Below, in pieces: positions 49,396-59,034 of a stretch of DNA of 64,000 nt (positions are counted from its first letter, which is position 1; the number at the start of each line of letters is the position of its first letter). The stretch spans positions 27,503 to 91,502 of the forward strand of contig CAIMEE010000525.1 of assembly GCA_903839865.1 (NCBI GenBank), in the 5' to 3' direction. Under the pieces are notes generated by a model, which searched no databases, was not told where the DNA came from, and saw only the letters and a program-made list of their open reading frames with translations. A program made the translations under genes and the position numbers. The DNA comes from Enhydrobacter aerosaccus (GTDB lineage Bacteria; Pseudomonadota; Alphaproteobacteria; Reyranellales; Reyranellaceae).

Positions 49396-50415
49396 TCAGG
49401 TCACGTCGTAGGTGATCTCGACCTCGGGGCCGAAGCAATGACCCTGGCAGGTCAGGATCCAGTGATTGGCGAGATCGTCGTCGGTATAGATGTCGTTCTT
49501 GGCGAGCACGATCTTGCCCTTGATGCTCTTGGCCGCGCAGGACGCGCAGAAGCCCTCCTCGCACGAGGAGAGCGGGTTGAGGCCCGCGGCGCGCGCCGCT
49601 TCGAGGATCGTCTGTCCCTTCTTGTAGGGAACCCTGTGGGCCTTGCCTTCGAAGTGGATCGTGATGTGATCGGGAATGACGTCGCCTTCGGCCTGCTCGA
49701 CCGGCACGGCATCGTTGCCGGAGGCCTCGAAGCGCTCGAGCCGGACGCGATCGCGCGGCATGCCGGCGCCGAGCAGGGTCTTCTCGACCATGTCCATGAA
49801 CGGGCCGGGGCCGCAGAGAAAGGCCTCCGCGCCTTCGAAGCCCTTCAGCGCGCCCAGCACTTCGGCCGGCTGCGTCAGCCCCTGCTCGGCATCGAGATGA
49901 TGGATCACCTCAAGCCGGCTCGGGTGGCTCGCGATGAGCTGCAGCAGCTCGGCGTCGAAGATGATCGAGGGCCTGTCGCGGTTGGCGTAGAAGAGACGCA
50001 TCCGCCGCGCGCCGCCCTTCAGCGCCGACTTGATCAGCGCCATCATCGGCGTGATGCCGCTGCCGCCGCCGAACAGCAGCAGCGGATGCGCGCTGTCCGA
50101 CAGCACGAAGCGGCCGGCCGGCGGCAGGACGTCGATCGTGGCGCCTTCCTTCAGCGCATCGTTGAACCAGTTGGAGCCCTTGCCGCCGGCCACGCGTTTC
50201 ACCGTGACCTTCATCTGGCCGTCGGCTTCCGGCGCGCTCGAGAGCGAATAGCAGCGGTCGAAAGCGCCCTCGCCGTGCGGCACCCGGAAGGTCAGGAATT
50301 GCCCGGCGCGGTAGCGGAACTTGTCGGCGAGATCCGCCGGGACATCGAGCACGAACGAGCGGGCGTCGGGGGTTTCCTGGATGATCTTCGCGATGCGCAA
50401 TTGATGGTAAGCCAT
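49396..50415 (-). CDS. FAD/NAD(P)-binding oxidoreductase with C-terminal 2Fe-2S ferredoxin domain
   Basis: RCYSLSSAPEADG; LFGGGSGITPMMALIKSAL; SSCEEGFCASCAAK..CQGHC. Confidence 0.92.
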   Translation of the reverse strand: MAYHQLRIAKIIQETPDARSFVLDVPADLADKFRYRAGQFLTFRVPHGEGAFDRCYSLSSAPEADGQMKVTVKRVAGGKGSNWFNDALKEGATIDVLPPAGRFVLSDSAHPLLLFGGGSGITPMMALIKSALKGGARRMRLFYANRDRPSIIFDAELLQLIASHPSRLEVIHHLDAEQGLTQPAEVLGALKGFEGAEAFLCGPGPFMDMVEKTLLGAGMPRDRVRLERFEASGNDAVPVEQAEGDVIPDHITIHFEGKAHRVPYKKGQTILEAARAAGLNPLSSCEEGFCASCAAKSIKGKIVLAKNDIYTDDDLANHWILTCQGHCFGPEVEITYDVT

Positions 50416-50556
50416 TGATTCTTCCGTCTTCACACTCTGTGCAACAGTCCGTGGGATTTTCCCGCGGATTTATGCTAACTTCACGAAAATGACCGGCGCG
50501 TCACCTTTAACGTGTCGGACGCGAATGGGACAAGTTTAAGCGCCGGGAGGCAAGCC

Positions 50557-51636
50557 ATGACCGCAGAAAAAAGCACCCAGAAGATCTACCAGCTTCCTGT
50601 CGAGATCACGCAGTGGAAGTTCGACGGCGCCACCGAGATCGCCTTCAACTGGGAATATGACGCGGGCTCGTCGGACCTGCTGAACCTCTACGAGAAGGGC
50701 AAGCAGCAGCAGTGGGACACGTCCACGCGCATCGACTGGACCCAGGAACTCGATCCGGGCAACCCGATGGGCATGGTCGACGAGAGCATTCCGATCTTCG
50801 GCTCGCCGGTCTGGAACAAGATGACCGAGAAGGAAAAGGAGTGGCTGCGCTTCAACCTGCAGTGCCATTCGATCTGTCAGTTCATGCACGGAGAACAGGG
50901 CGCGCTGATCGCGACCGCGAAGATCGTCAACACCGTGCCGGACATGAACGCCAAGTTCTATGCCGCCACGCAGGTGATGGACGAGGCGCGCCACGTCGAG
51001 AGCTACAAGCGGCTGATCCACGAGAAGTTCAAGGCGGCCTATCCGATCACCGAGTCGCTGAAGAAACTGCTCGAGCAGACGCTGACCGACCGCCGCTGGG
51101 ACATGACCTATCTCGGCATGCAGGTGCTGATCGAAGGCCTGGCGCTCGCCGCCTTCCAGCGCATCCGCGACACGGCCAAGAATAACCTCGCCGCCTCGGT
51201 GAACGCCTACGTCATGCAGGACGAGGCGCGTCACGTCACGTTCGGCCGCATGGCGCTGCGTGAGTACTACCCGCACCTCTCCGACGCCGAGCGCGCCGAG
51301 CGCGAGGAGTTCGTGGTCGAGGCGCTGTACTTCATGCGCGACCGCTTCAACCAGGCCGAGGTCTGGCAGCGCTCCGGCCTGCCGGTCGAGGAGCTGATGA
51401 AGTACGCCTACGAGTCGGGTGCCATGAAGGCGTTCCGCACGCGGCTGTTCACGCGCATCGTGCCGATCCTCAAGGAGATCGGCCTGTTCGGACCGAAGGT
51501 GCAGAAGGCGCTGGGCGACATGGGCGTGATGGAATACGCCAACATCGACGTCGAGAAGCTGCTCGGCAACGATATGAAGGTTGCCGAGGATTTCGACGCC
51601 AAGAAGTTCGTGAACGCCCAGATCGCGGCCGAGTAG
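50557..51636 (+). CDS. Ferritin-like/R2-like diiron oxygenase-type protein, paralogue 2
   Basis: Strong similarity to 47398-48465 with the same ligand motifs; GGGAGG ribosome site. Confidence 0.83.
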   Translation: MTAEKSTQKIYQLPVEITQWKFDGATEIAFNWEYDAGSSDLLNLYEKGKQQQWDTSTRIDWTQELDPGNPMGMVDESIPIFGSPVWNKMTEKEKEWLRFNLQCHSICQFMHGEQGALIATAKIVNTVPDMNAKFYAATQVMDEARHVESYKRLIHEKFKAAYPITESLKKLLEQTLTDRRWDMTYLGMQVLIEGLALAAFQRIRDTAKNNLAASVNAYVMQDEARHVTFGRMALREYYPHLSDAERAEREEFVVEALYFMRDRFNQAEVWQRSGLPVEELMKYAYESGAMKAFRTRLFTRIVPILKEIGLFGPKVQKALGDMGVMEYANIDVEKLLGNDMKVAEDFDAKKFVNAQIAAE

Positions 51637-51654
51637 GCGGACAGGCCAAACGCC

Positions 51655-52287
51655 TTACTGGCAGGACTCGACCTTCGGCGGCGCGTCGAGGTCGGTCGCG
51701 ATCTTCGCTATGTCGAGACAGCGGGAGCCGATCCATGCCCGGCCCTGGATGAACAGGGCGAACCGCGCGAACGCGGCGGCCTGCTCGGCGGGGGGACGCG
51801 CCCGCGCCAGCAGCCAGTCGAGCGCATAGAGGTTGCCGGTCGCGAAGTCGGCCGAGGAACGGTCGAGATCCTTGCCCCACAGCGCCGCGTTCTTCTTCGC
51901 GGGCTCGTCGAGGCCCGCGAGCCAGTCGTGCGCGGCCGCCGCGAGCCCATACGAACCGCCGCTCTCCGCGATGACGCTCTTCACCTCGCCCGCGCGCTCG
52001 GCAATGCTCTTGCCTGCGATCGTGTTGCCGCCGCAGCCGCTCGCGCGGCAGAGCGCCGTGAAGGTGAGGTACTCGGCCAGGATGATCTCGGTGTTGCCGT
52101 TGTTGTGCTGGCGCCACGCCCGGGCCAGCGCCCAGCCCTGGCGCGTCTCCTGCGTCCACGGTCTAGCGTCCGTCTCGAATTCACCGATCGCGACCTTGGC
52201 GGCGGCTTCCCACTCCGGCGGAATCTGCGCCTGCGCCGGAACGGCGGAGATAACGAACAGGAGAGCGAGCACCCAGTGGCGCATCAA
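51655..52287 (-). CDS. Secreted hypothetical protein
   Basis: [21 protein letters not shown] signal peptide. Confidence 0.65.
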   Translation of the reverse strand: MMRHWVLALLFVISAVPAQAQIPPEWEAAAKVAIGEFETDARPWTQETRQGWALARAWRQHNNGNTEIILAEYLTFTALCRASGCGGNTIAGKSIAERAGEVKSVIAESGGSYGLAAAAHDWLAGLDEPAKKNAALWGKDLDRSSADFATGNLYALDWLLARARPPAEQAAAFARFALFIQGRAWIGSRCLDIAKIATDLDAPPKVESCQ

Positions 52288-52949
52288 TAACGCCGCGAGC
52301 GTTTGGGATCGCGGCTTTCGTACTGCACGAGATTGTCGGCGCGCATCTCGGTGGAATCCCGTGGGGTGAGCGCGCGTGCCTGTGCGGGCGTGATGAGCTT
52401 GTAATGCCGGATGTCGCAGAGCGCCGCGCCCGTTTCCCAGCAGTCGTCCTTGTTGGTGATCCAGTCCTCGATCGGGAAGCGGCGCATGTCGATCGGCAGC
52501 GAATAGGTGCGCAGGCTCTTGCGGTCGCGGTTGGTGTATTCGTGGAAGTACGACATCGCGAGCTCACGCGGCGTGCGATAGACGGGGTCGCGCCAGCGCA
52601 GCCACACGTGGTTGCTCTTGGAGATCGCGCCCCAGCAGCCGCCGCGCTTGAACAGGGCGATGACGTGATCGGAATCGCGGTGCGCCTCGAGGTCCATGAT
52701 CAGCGGCGGCTCGCCCTGCAGCCAGAGCGCGCAGGCGGCGGTGAAGGCGGCCTCGATGCAGTGCGCCTTGCGGTGCTTCAGCACGCCCTGCACCGAACGC
52801 AAGGTGTCGCCTTCTTCCTCGAAGTTGGTCTTGAGGCCGTCGATGATGAATTCCTGGATTCGCTGCGGCGTCCGCAGGTCTTTCAGCACGCGGCCCTCCG
52901 CGGCGCTGAGGCCGAGCTCGGCAGGCGTAGGACGGGCTTTGCGGCGCAT
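52284..52949 (-). CDS. Hypothetical protein with transglutaminase-like Cys/His pattern
   Basis: [49 protein letters not shown]. Confidence 0.65.
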   Translation of the reverse strand: MRRKARPTPAELGLSAAEGRVLKDLRTPQRIQEFIIDGLKTNFEEEGDTLRSVQGVLKHRKAHCIEAAFTAACALWLQGEPPLIMDLEAHRDSDHVIALFKRGGCWGAISKSNHVWLRWRDPVYRTPRELAMSYFHEYTNRDRKSLRTYSLPIDMRRFPIEDWITNKDDCWETGAALCDIRHYKLITPAQARALTPRDSTEMRADNLVQYESRDPKRSRRY

Positions 52950-52967
52950 CTTCCTCGGGGGGTGGGT

Positions 52968-53043
52968 TGGTGGAGCTGAGGGGGATCGAACCCCTGACCT
53001 CCTCATTGCGAACGAGGCGCTCTCCCAGCTGAGCTACAGCCCC
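52968..53043 (-). tRNA. tRNA-Ala (anticodon CGC)
   Basis: GGGGCTGTAGCTCAGCTGGGAGAGCGCCTCGTTCGCAATGAGG..GGTTCGATCCCCCTCAGCTCCACCA; G3-U70 pair; encoded CCA. Confidence 0.96.
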
Positions 53044-53155
53044 TTTCCCCGGAGAGGCGCGGATAATGGTTGCCGGACGGCCTGTCAAGCAAGGCTGCCT
53101 ATGTTAGCGTGTTTCCGTACTATTTGCGGCCACATTTCAGCGGGAGACTAAGCCA

Positions 53156-53539
53156 GTGAAGAAGACCATCCAGACCGACCAGGCCCCCAAGGCGCTCGGC
53201 CCCTACGCGCAGGCGATCGTGGCCAACGGCATGGTCTATTGCGCGGGGCAGATCCCGCTCGATCCCAAGACAGGCGACATCGTGGCCGGCGGCATCGCCG
53301 AGCAGACCAGGCAGGTGCTGGCCAACCTGCGCGCCGTGCTGAAGCAGGCAGGCTCCGATCTCGACAAGGCGGTCAAGACCACGGTGTTCATCAAGGACAT
53401 GAACAATTTCGCCGCCATGAACGAGGTCTACGGCAAGCCCGAGTATTTCGGCAGCCAGCCGCCGGCGCGTTCGACCGTCGAGGTCGCCCGCCTGCCGCGC
53501 GACGTCATGGTCGAGATAGAAGTGGTGGCGCTTGCCTGA
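53156..53539 (+). CDS. RidA family protein
   Basis: ALGPYAQAIVANGMVYCAGQIPLDP; ARSTVEVARLPRDVMVEIE. Confidence 0.95.
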   Translation: MKKTIQTDQAPKALGPYAQAIVANGMVYCAGQIPLDPKTGDIVAGGIAEQTRQVLANLRAVLKQAGSDLDKAVKTTVFIKDMNNFAAMNEVYGKPEYFGSQPPARSTVEVARLPRDVMVEIEVVALA

Positions 53540-53807
53540 TTCCTCGGTCGTTCTCTTCTGGCTGCTGAACAGCGGCATCGGCTGGCTGCTGACGCTGGGC
53601 AGCGTCGCGCTGCTGTTCCTCGTCCTCGGCCATCTGCTGGTCGCGCTCCTGCTGATCATCCCGACCTGGCGCATCTTCGTGCGCGCGGGCTTTTCCGGCG
53701 CGCTGTCGCTGCTGCATCTCGTGCCGTTCGTGGGCCTGCTGGTGATCATGGCCATCCTGGCCTTCAGCGACTGGCCGGCCGGCGAAGCGCCGGCGGCAAA
53801 GGTCTGA
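53532..53807 (+). CDS. Small hypothetical membrane protein
   Basis: Hydrophobic ORF, overlaps upstream gene, tightly spaced before FHA gene. Confidence 0.65.
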   Translation: MPDSSVVLFWLLNSGIGWLLTLGSVALLFLVLGHLLVALLLIIPTWRIFVRAGFSGALSLLHLVPFVGLLVIMAILAFSDWPAGEAPAAKV

Positions 53808-53808
53808 G

Positions 53809-54435
53809 ATGTTCACCATCACCTCCCTGCTGGCGCTGTTCGGGTTGAGCAGCGCCTTCGCGGCAGTAGCGCTGGCCTTCGCCGCGTGGATGGCCTGGCG
53901 CATCGTCGCCAAGGCCGGTCTGCCGGGCTGGCTGGGACTGATCGCGGTATTGCTCACCCTGACCGGTATCGGCGCGATCGTGCCGCTGATCGCGCTCTGG
54001 ATCTTCGCCTTCATGGGCTGGCCGCGCGATGGGGCGGCGCCGGCGATGGCAGGCGCCGGCAACCCGCCGGTGGGCCCGGTAGGCGCCTTGCCTGCTCCGA
54101 TGGCAGCCCTGCCCGACCGCCGCACGTGGCGGCTGAGCGGCAACGCGGCGGGCGGCAGCGTGTCACTCGCCGTCGATGGATCGCAACCGTCCTATCGGCT
54201 GACCGGCGCGCCGGTCGCGGCGCCGGGCGACCTCACCGTGGCCGACCCGTCGGTCGCGTCCCCCCATGCCCGGCTGCTGATTGCGGGCGCGCGGCTGGGG
54301 CTCGAGGATCTTGGCAGCGCCACCGGCACCTTCATAGACGGTGCGCGCCTGCTGCCGGAGCATGGGCCGCGCGATATCTCGCAGGCTCGCACGATCCGCC
54401 TCGGCACTGTCGAGCTGGCGCTGTCGAGGGGCTGA
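53809..54435 (+). CDS. Membrane protein with C-terminal FHA domain
   Basis: TVADPSVASPHARLLIAGARLGLEDLGSATGTFIDGARL. Confidence 0.83.
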   Translation: MFTITSLLALFGLSSAFAAVALAFAAWMAWRIVAKAGLPGWLGLIAVLLTLTGIGAIVPLIALWIFAFMGWPRDGAAPAMAGAGNPPVGPVGALPAPMAALPDRRTWRLSGNAAGGSVSLAVDGSQPSYRLTGAPVAAPGDLTVADPSVASPHARLLIAGARLGLEDLGSATGTFIDGARLLPEHGPRDISQARTIRLGTVELALSRG

Positions 54436-54494
54436 AATGGGCTTGATTGGCAGGCCGCGCCGGGTAGGGTGCGCGCTCAGAGGAATGGAGTGAA

Positions 54495-54785
54495 ATGCCC
54501 CCGCTAATCTGGCTGTTCAACATGCTCGTCGAGATCGTCGTGTTCGTACTCATCGCGAGCGCGATCGCGAGCTGGCTCGTGGCTTTCGGCGTCGTGAACA
54601 TGCGCAACCATTTCGTGCGCACCATCATCGAGACGCTCTATCGCCTGACCGAGCCGATGCTGCGTCCGATCCGCAGGGTCATGCCGAACCTGGGCGGCGT
54701 CGACATCTCGCCGATCGCCCTGCTGGTGATCCTCTATTTCGTGCGGTACTGCGTGAACTACTACTTCGCGCCGAACTTCTATTAG
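54495..54785 (+). CDS. YggT family protein
   Basis: LYRLTEPMLRPIRRVMPNLGGVDISPIALLVILYFVR. Confidence 0.93.
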   Translation: MPPLIWLFNMLVEIVVFVLIASAIASWLVAFGVVNMRNHFVRTIIETLYRLTEPMLRPIRRVMPNLGGVDISPIALLVILYFVRYCVNYYFAPNFY

Positions 54786-55117
54786 TGGCTGCTCCGCTTG
54801 CGATTGCGGCAGCAGGGTCGTTCCTGCGTCGCTCGCCATCGGGCGTGACCGTGTCCGTGCATGTCCAGCCCGGCGCGCGCCGCAACGCGCTCGAGCTGTC
54901 GGCGGCGGGCGTGCTCAAGGCCGCGGTAACCGCAGCGCCCGAGGACGGCAAGGCCAATGTCGCCGTGATCGCCCTGCTGGCCGCCGCCTGGCGTATTCCC
55001 AAATCGGCGATCGCGGTCAAGCAGGGCGCGGTCGCGCGCAACAAGGTTTTCTCCGTGGCGGGCGAACCTGGCGCGCTCGAGTCTCGGATCGGCGAATGGA
55101 TAGAGGGCAATGGCTGA
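54785..55117 (+). CDS. DUF167 (YggU) family protein
   Basis: [41 protein letters not shown]. Confidence 0.92.
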   Translation: MAAPLAIAAAGSFLRRSPSGVTVSVHVQPGARRNALELSAAGVLKAAVTAAPEDGKANVAVIALLAAAWRIPKSAIAVKQGAVARNKVFSVAGEPGALESRIGEWIEGNG

Positions 55118-56012
55118 AGCGAAATTGATCGACGGCAAGGCATTCGCAGCGGGCTTGCGCAGCCGCGTGGCCGAGGGCGTGGCGGGGCTGGTGGCCGAAG
55201 GCGTGGCCAGGCCCGGCCTCGCGACCGTGCTGGTCGGCGCCGATCCCGCGAGCGAGGTCTACGTCCGCAGCAAGGGCAAGACCGCAGCCGAGATCGGCAT
55301 GGCGAGCTTCGATCATCGCCTGCCGGCGGAGACCACGCAGGCCCAGCTGCTGGAGCTGATCGGCCGGCTGAACGCCGATCCCGCGGTCAGCGGCATTCTG
55401 GTGCAGCTGCCGCTGCCCAGGCACATCGACACCACGCAGATCCTGCTCGCGGTCGATCCGGCGAAGGACGTCGATGGCTTTCACCCCATTAACGTCGGCC
55501 GCCTGGGCGCGATCGCCGCCGGTGCGCCGCTCGACTTTCCGGTGCCCTGCACGCCGCTCGGCTGTTCGATGCTGCTGGCCGATGCGCTGGGCTCGTTGGC
55601 GGGCAAGAACGCCGTCGTGCTCGGCCGCTCCACGCTCGTGGGACGCCCGGTCGCGCAGCTGCTGTTGCGCGCCGATTGCACCGTGACGATCGGCCATTCG
55701 CGCACGCGCGATCTCGCCGCCCTCTGCCGCACCGCCGACATTCTCGTTGTCGCGATCGGCCGCCCCGAGTTCGTGAAGGGCGACTGGATCAAGCCGGGCG
55801 CCGCGGTGATCGACGTCGGGATCAATCGCGTCCCGGGCGCGGAGGGCAAGACGAAGCTGGTGGGCGACGTGGCCTTTGCCGAAGCGATGAAAGTGGCCGG
55901 CCACATCACGCCCGTACCGGGCGGTGTCGGTCCGATGACGGTGGCCTGCCTGATGTACAACACGCTGCAGGCCGCGCGCCGCACGGCGGGCCTGCCCTTC
56001 GTTGCAGTCTGA
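55110..56012 (+). CDS. folD: Bifunctional methylenetetrahydrofolate dehydrogenase/cyclohydrolase
   Basis: [71 protein letters not shown]. Confidence 0.97.
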   Translation: MAEAKLIDGKAFAAGLRSRVAEGVAGLVAEGVARPGLATVLVGADPASEVYVRSKGKTAAEIGMASFDHRLPAETTQAQLLELIGRLNADPAVSGILVQLPLPRHIDTTQILLAVDPAKDVDGFHPINVGRLGAIAAGAPLDFPVPCTPLGCSMLLADALGSLAGKNAVVLGRSTLVGRPVAQLLLRADCTVTIGHSRTRDLAALCRTADILVVAIGRPEFVKGDWIKPGAAVIDVGINRVPGAEGKTKLVGDVAFAEAMKVAGHITPVPGGVGPMTVACLMYNTLQAARRTAGLPFVAV

Positions 56013-56021
56013 ACGGGCGAT

Positions 56022-56879
56022 CTAGTTCTTCGACATCCCGGCGACCAGCGCGGCCACGTTGTAGCGCATCATCGCCTCGTAGGTCGGCGCGGGGCCGCCG
56101 GGCTTCGATAACGCGTCGCTGTAGAGGCGCGGGCCGACGATGGCGCCGGCATCGCGCGCGATCTCGTCGATCAGCACCGGGTTGGTCATGTTCTCGATGA
56201 ACAGCGCCTTGATCTTCTCGGCCCGCACCTGGCGGATGAGCTGGGCCATGTCGCGCGCCGAGGGTTCGCTCTCGGTGCTATAGCCGCGCGGCGCCTCGAA
56301 CGTCACGCCGTAGGAGCGCGAGAAATAGTGAAAGGAGTTGTGGCCGGTGATCGCCTTGCGCCGGTCCTCGGGCACGGTGGCGATTTCGCCGCGGATCCAG
56401 GCTTCGAGCGCGGCGAGCCGGGCATCGTAGGCCTGCGCGTGCTCGCGATAGGAGGCGGCGTTGGCGGGATCGGCGGCGGCAAGGCCTGTCGCGATGTTGG
56501 CGACGTAGCGGCGCGTGCAGGCCACGTCCTGCCAGCAGTGGGGGTCCGGTCCGGTGGCGGCGGCCGTCGACACGACGATGCGCGTGCCCTTGAACGAGGC
56601 GGCATCGGCCAGGCGATCGATCCAGCCCTCGAAGCCCAGCCCGTTGCTTACCAGCACCCGGGCGCCGGCCAGAACGCGCAGGTCGTTCGGCTTGGGCTGG
56701 TAGGTGTGGGCGTCGGTGTCCGGCCCGACCAGGACGGTGAGGTCGATCTTGTCGCCGCCGACCTGGGCCACAAGGTCGCCCAGGATCGAGAAGGTCGCGA
56801 CGACCTTGAGCCTTTCCTGGGCGGAGACCGGGACGGCGAAGACGAGCAGGAGCAAAGCCAGAAGTGAAGAGACGCGCAT
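56022..56879 (-). CDS. Metal ABC transporter substrate-binding protein (ZnuA/TroA type)
   Basis: LKVVATFSILGDLVAQVGGDKIDLTVLVGPDTDAHTYQPKPNDL. Confidence 0.93.
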   Translation of the reverse strand: MRVSSLLALLLLVFAVPVSAQERLKVVATFSILGDLVAQVGGDKIDLTVLVGPDTDAHTYQPKPNDLRVLAGARVLVSNGLGFEGWIDRLADAASFKGTRIVVSTAAATGPDPHCWQDVACTRRYVANIATGLAAADPANAASYREHAQAYDARLAALEAWIRGEIATVPEDRRKAITGHNSFHYFSRSYGVTFEAPRGYSTESEPSARDMAQLIRQVRAEKIKALFIENMTNPVLIDEIARDAGAIVGPRLYSDALSKPGGPAPTYEAMMRYNVAALVAGMSKN

Positions 56880-56880
56880 T

Positions 56881-56895
56881 TGTTACAATGTAACA
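56881..56895. promoter_or_regulatory. TGTTACA-A-TGTAACA palindrome upstream of the ZnuA-like gene, Zur-box candidate
   Basis: Perfect 7-bp inverted repeat with 1-nt centre, 1 nt before the ATG. Confidence 0.4.
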
Positions 56896-56897
56896 GA

Positions 56898-57362
56898 TCA
56901 GAGCGTTTTGGCGAGCGCCGTCAGTTGATCGGTGGCGATGCCCCAGCCGGTGTGGAAGCCCATTTTTTCGTGGTTTTCGCGGTCGTCCATCGACCAGTGT
57001 CGGACCCGGGCGATGTAGCGCGTCTGGCCGGCTTCGTCGGCGAAGGAAATGACCCCCGTCATGAACGGCTTGTTCTGGCCGGGCTCCCAGTCGCCGACAT
57101 AGGCGTCGGTGAAGACCAGCTTCTCGTTTTTCACCACCTCGAGATAGGTGCCGGGCATGGGTATGTCCTTGCCGTCGGGCCCGCGCATGGTGATGCAGCT
57201 CTTGCCGCCGGCGCGCACGTCCATCTCCGCGTACGGCACCGTGAACGGCGGCGGCGTGAACCACTTCTTGATCAGGTCGGCCTCGGTCCAGCAACGCCAC
57301 AGCGTGGCGCGCGGCACGTCGATCAGGCGCGTCAGTATCAGGTCCCGGGGATCGGCGGTCAT
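56898..57362 (-). CDS. SRPBCC (AHSA1-like) family protein
   Basis: RLIDVPRATLWRCWTEADLIKKWFTPPPFTV. Confidence 0.92.
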   Translation of the reverse strand: MTADPRDLILTRLIDVPRATLWRCWTEADLIKKWFTPPPFTVPYAEMDVRAGGKSCITMRGPDGKDIPMPGTYLEVVKNEKLVFTDAYVGDWEPGQNKPFMTGVISFADEAGQTRYIARVRHWSMDDRENHEKMGFHTGWGIATDQLTALAKTL

Positions 57363-57382
57363 GGCGTCCTCGCTCTTTTGAT

Positions 57383-57402
57383 ACTTCACCATATGGTTAA
57401 GT
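57383..57402. promoter_or_regulatory. Palindrome ACTTCACCATATGGTTAAGT upstream of the SRPBCC gene
   Basis: 20-nt near-perfect inverted repeat. Confidence 0.35.
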
Positions 57403-57413
57403 GTAGGTGATCG

Positions 57414-57902
57414 TCAACCGAGATCGAGCCAGTGCGGCACGTGGCCGGTCGCCTCGAAGAAACGCAGCAAGTCAGGCAAGACGATGGCGGAGGTCATGGT
57501 GTTGGTGAGCGGGTGGGCGTTGAGCGGCTCGCCGTCGCCAAGTCCGCGATCGAGTACGAGGCGCACTTTGCGATCGGTGTCATTGATCACGGAGAACGGC
57601 GTTACCGATCCCGGCTCGACGCCGAGATATTTGCGAAGCCGCTCGGGACTGCCGAAGGAGAGGCGGCCCGCGCCCAGTACCTCGCCCAGCCGCTTGAGGT
57701 CGATCGCGCGATCCTCGATCGCCACGACCAGCCACATTTCTTCCTTCTTGTTGCGCAAGAAAAGGTTCTTGATGTGATGGCCGGGCAGCACGCCGCGATG
57801 TTGCTTGGCCTGGTCGACGGTGAAGACGGCTTCGTGCTCGACGGTCTTGTGGTCGATGCCGAGTTCGGCCAGGCGGTCGAAGAGTTGTTGCGGGGAAAGC
57901 AT
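57414..57902 (-). CDS. Prolyl-tRNA editing / YbaK-ProX domain protein
   Basis: HEAVFTVDQAKQHRGVLPGHHIKNLFLRNKKEEMWLVV. Confidence 0.92.
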   Translation of the reverse strand: MLSPQQLFDRLAELGIDHKTVEHEAVFTVDQAKQHRGVLPGHHIKNLFLRNKKEEMWLVVAIEDRAIDLKRLGEVLGAGRLSFGSPERLRKYLGVEPGSVTPFSVINDTDRKVRLVLDRGLGDGEPLNAHPLTNTMTSAIVLPDLLRFFEATGHVPHWLDLG

Positions 57903-57919
57903 CGGGTTACAGGGGTCCC

Positions 57920-58789
57920 ATGAAAGGCATCGTTCTCAGCGGCGGCAGCGGCACTCGGCTCTACCCGATGACCCGTGCGGCGAACAAGCAGCTCCTGCCG
58001 GTCTACAACAAGCCGATGGTCTACTACCCGCTCACCACCATGATGATGGCGGGGTGCCGCGATATCCTGCTGGTCGTCAATCCGGCGGACGAGGAGGCCT
58101 ATCGCCGTCTGTTTGGCGACGGCAGCCAATGGGGCCTTTCGATCTCCTACGTGACCCAGCCAAAGCCCGGCGGCATCGCCGAGGTCTTCCTGCTCGGCAA
58201 GAATTTCATCGGCAACGACCGGGTCGGGCTGATCCTGGGCGACAATCTGTTCTACGGCGACTCGCTGCCGGCGTTGGCCGAACGCGGCGCCAAGGGCGGC
58301 GGCGCCGTCGTTTACGCCTATTGGGTGAGCGATCCGCAGGCCTATGGCGTGGTCGAGTTCGCCGAGAACGGCAACACGCCGGTCAGCATCGTCGAGAAGC
58401 CGAAGAACCCGCGCTCCAACTGGGCGGTCACCGGGCTCTACTTCTACGACGCCGACGTCTGCGACGTGGCCGCGACCCTGCCGCGCTCGCCGCGCGGCGA
58501 ACTCGAGATCAGCGACATCAATGCGCACTATCTCAAGGCGGGCCGGCTGATGGTGCACAAGCTCGGCCGCGGCTACGCGTGGCTCGACACCGGCACGCCA
58601 TCGAGCCTGCTGAAGGCCGCGCAGTTCGTCGAGACGGTCGAGGACCGCCAGGGCCTGCAGATCGGCAGCCCCGAGGAGGTCGCCTGGCGCATGGGCTATA
58701 TCGACGACGGCGGCTTCGAGCGCCTGATCGACCCCATAAAAGACTGCGAATACGGCAAATACCTGCAACGGCTGCTGGCCCGCGGTTAG
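57920..58789 (+). CDS. rfbA: Glucose-1-phosphate thymidylyltransferase
   Basis: KGIVLSGGSGTRLYPMTRAANKQLLPVYNKPMVYYPL. Confidence 0.96.
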   Translation: MKGIVLSGGSGTRLYPMTRAANKQLLPVYNKPMVYYPLTTMMMAGCRDILLVVNPADEEAYRRLFGDGSQWGLSISYVTQPKPGGIAEVFLLGKNFIGNDRVGLILGDNLFYGDSLPALAERGAKGGGAVVYAYWVSDPQAYGVVEFAENGNTPVSIVEKPKNPRSNWAVTGLYFYDADVCDVAATLPRSPRGELEISDINAHYLKAGRLMVHKLGRGYAWLDTGTPSSLLKAAQFVETVEDRQGLQIGSPEEVAWRMGYIDDGGFERLIDPIKDCEYGKYLQRLLARG

Positions 58790-58868
58790 GCTTCCGGCAG
58801 GCTTGCCAAGGGCGTCAAAACCCCTTATCACCACCGCCTTCCGGCACACTACCCGGCCGGATCGGAGC

Positions 58869-58943
<75 letters not shown>

Positions 58944-58972
58944 ATTTCTAAATAGACGAATGCAGTATCGAA

Positions 58973-58998
58973 AAGGGCGCCCCGTGAGGGACGCCCTT
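58973..58998. terminator. GC-rich hairpin downstream of tRNA-Gly
   Basis: aagggcgccccgtgagggacgccctt; no clear U-tract. Confidence 0.4.
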
Positions 58999-59034
58999 CG
59001 TCGTTATGGCGTGGCGCTGCCGTGCGGCGACTGG

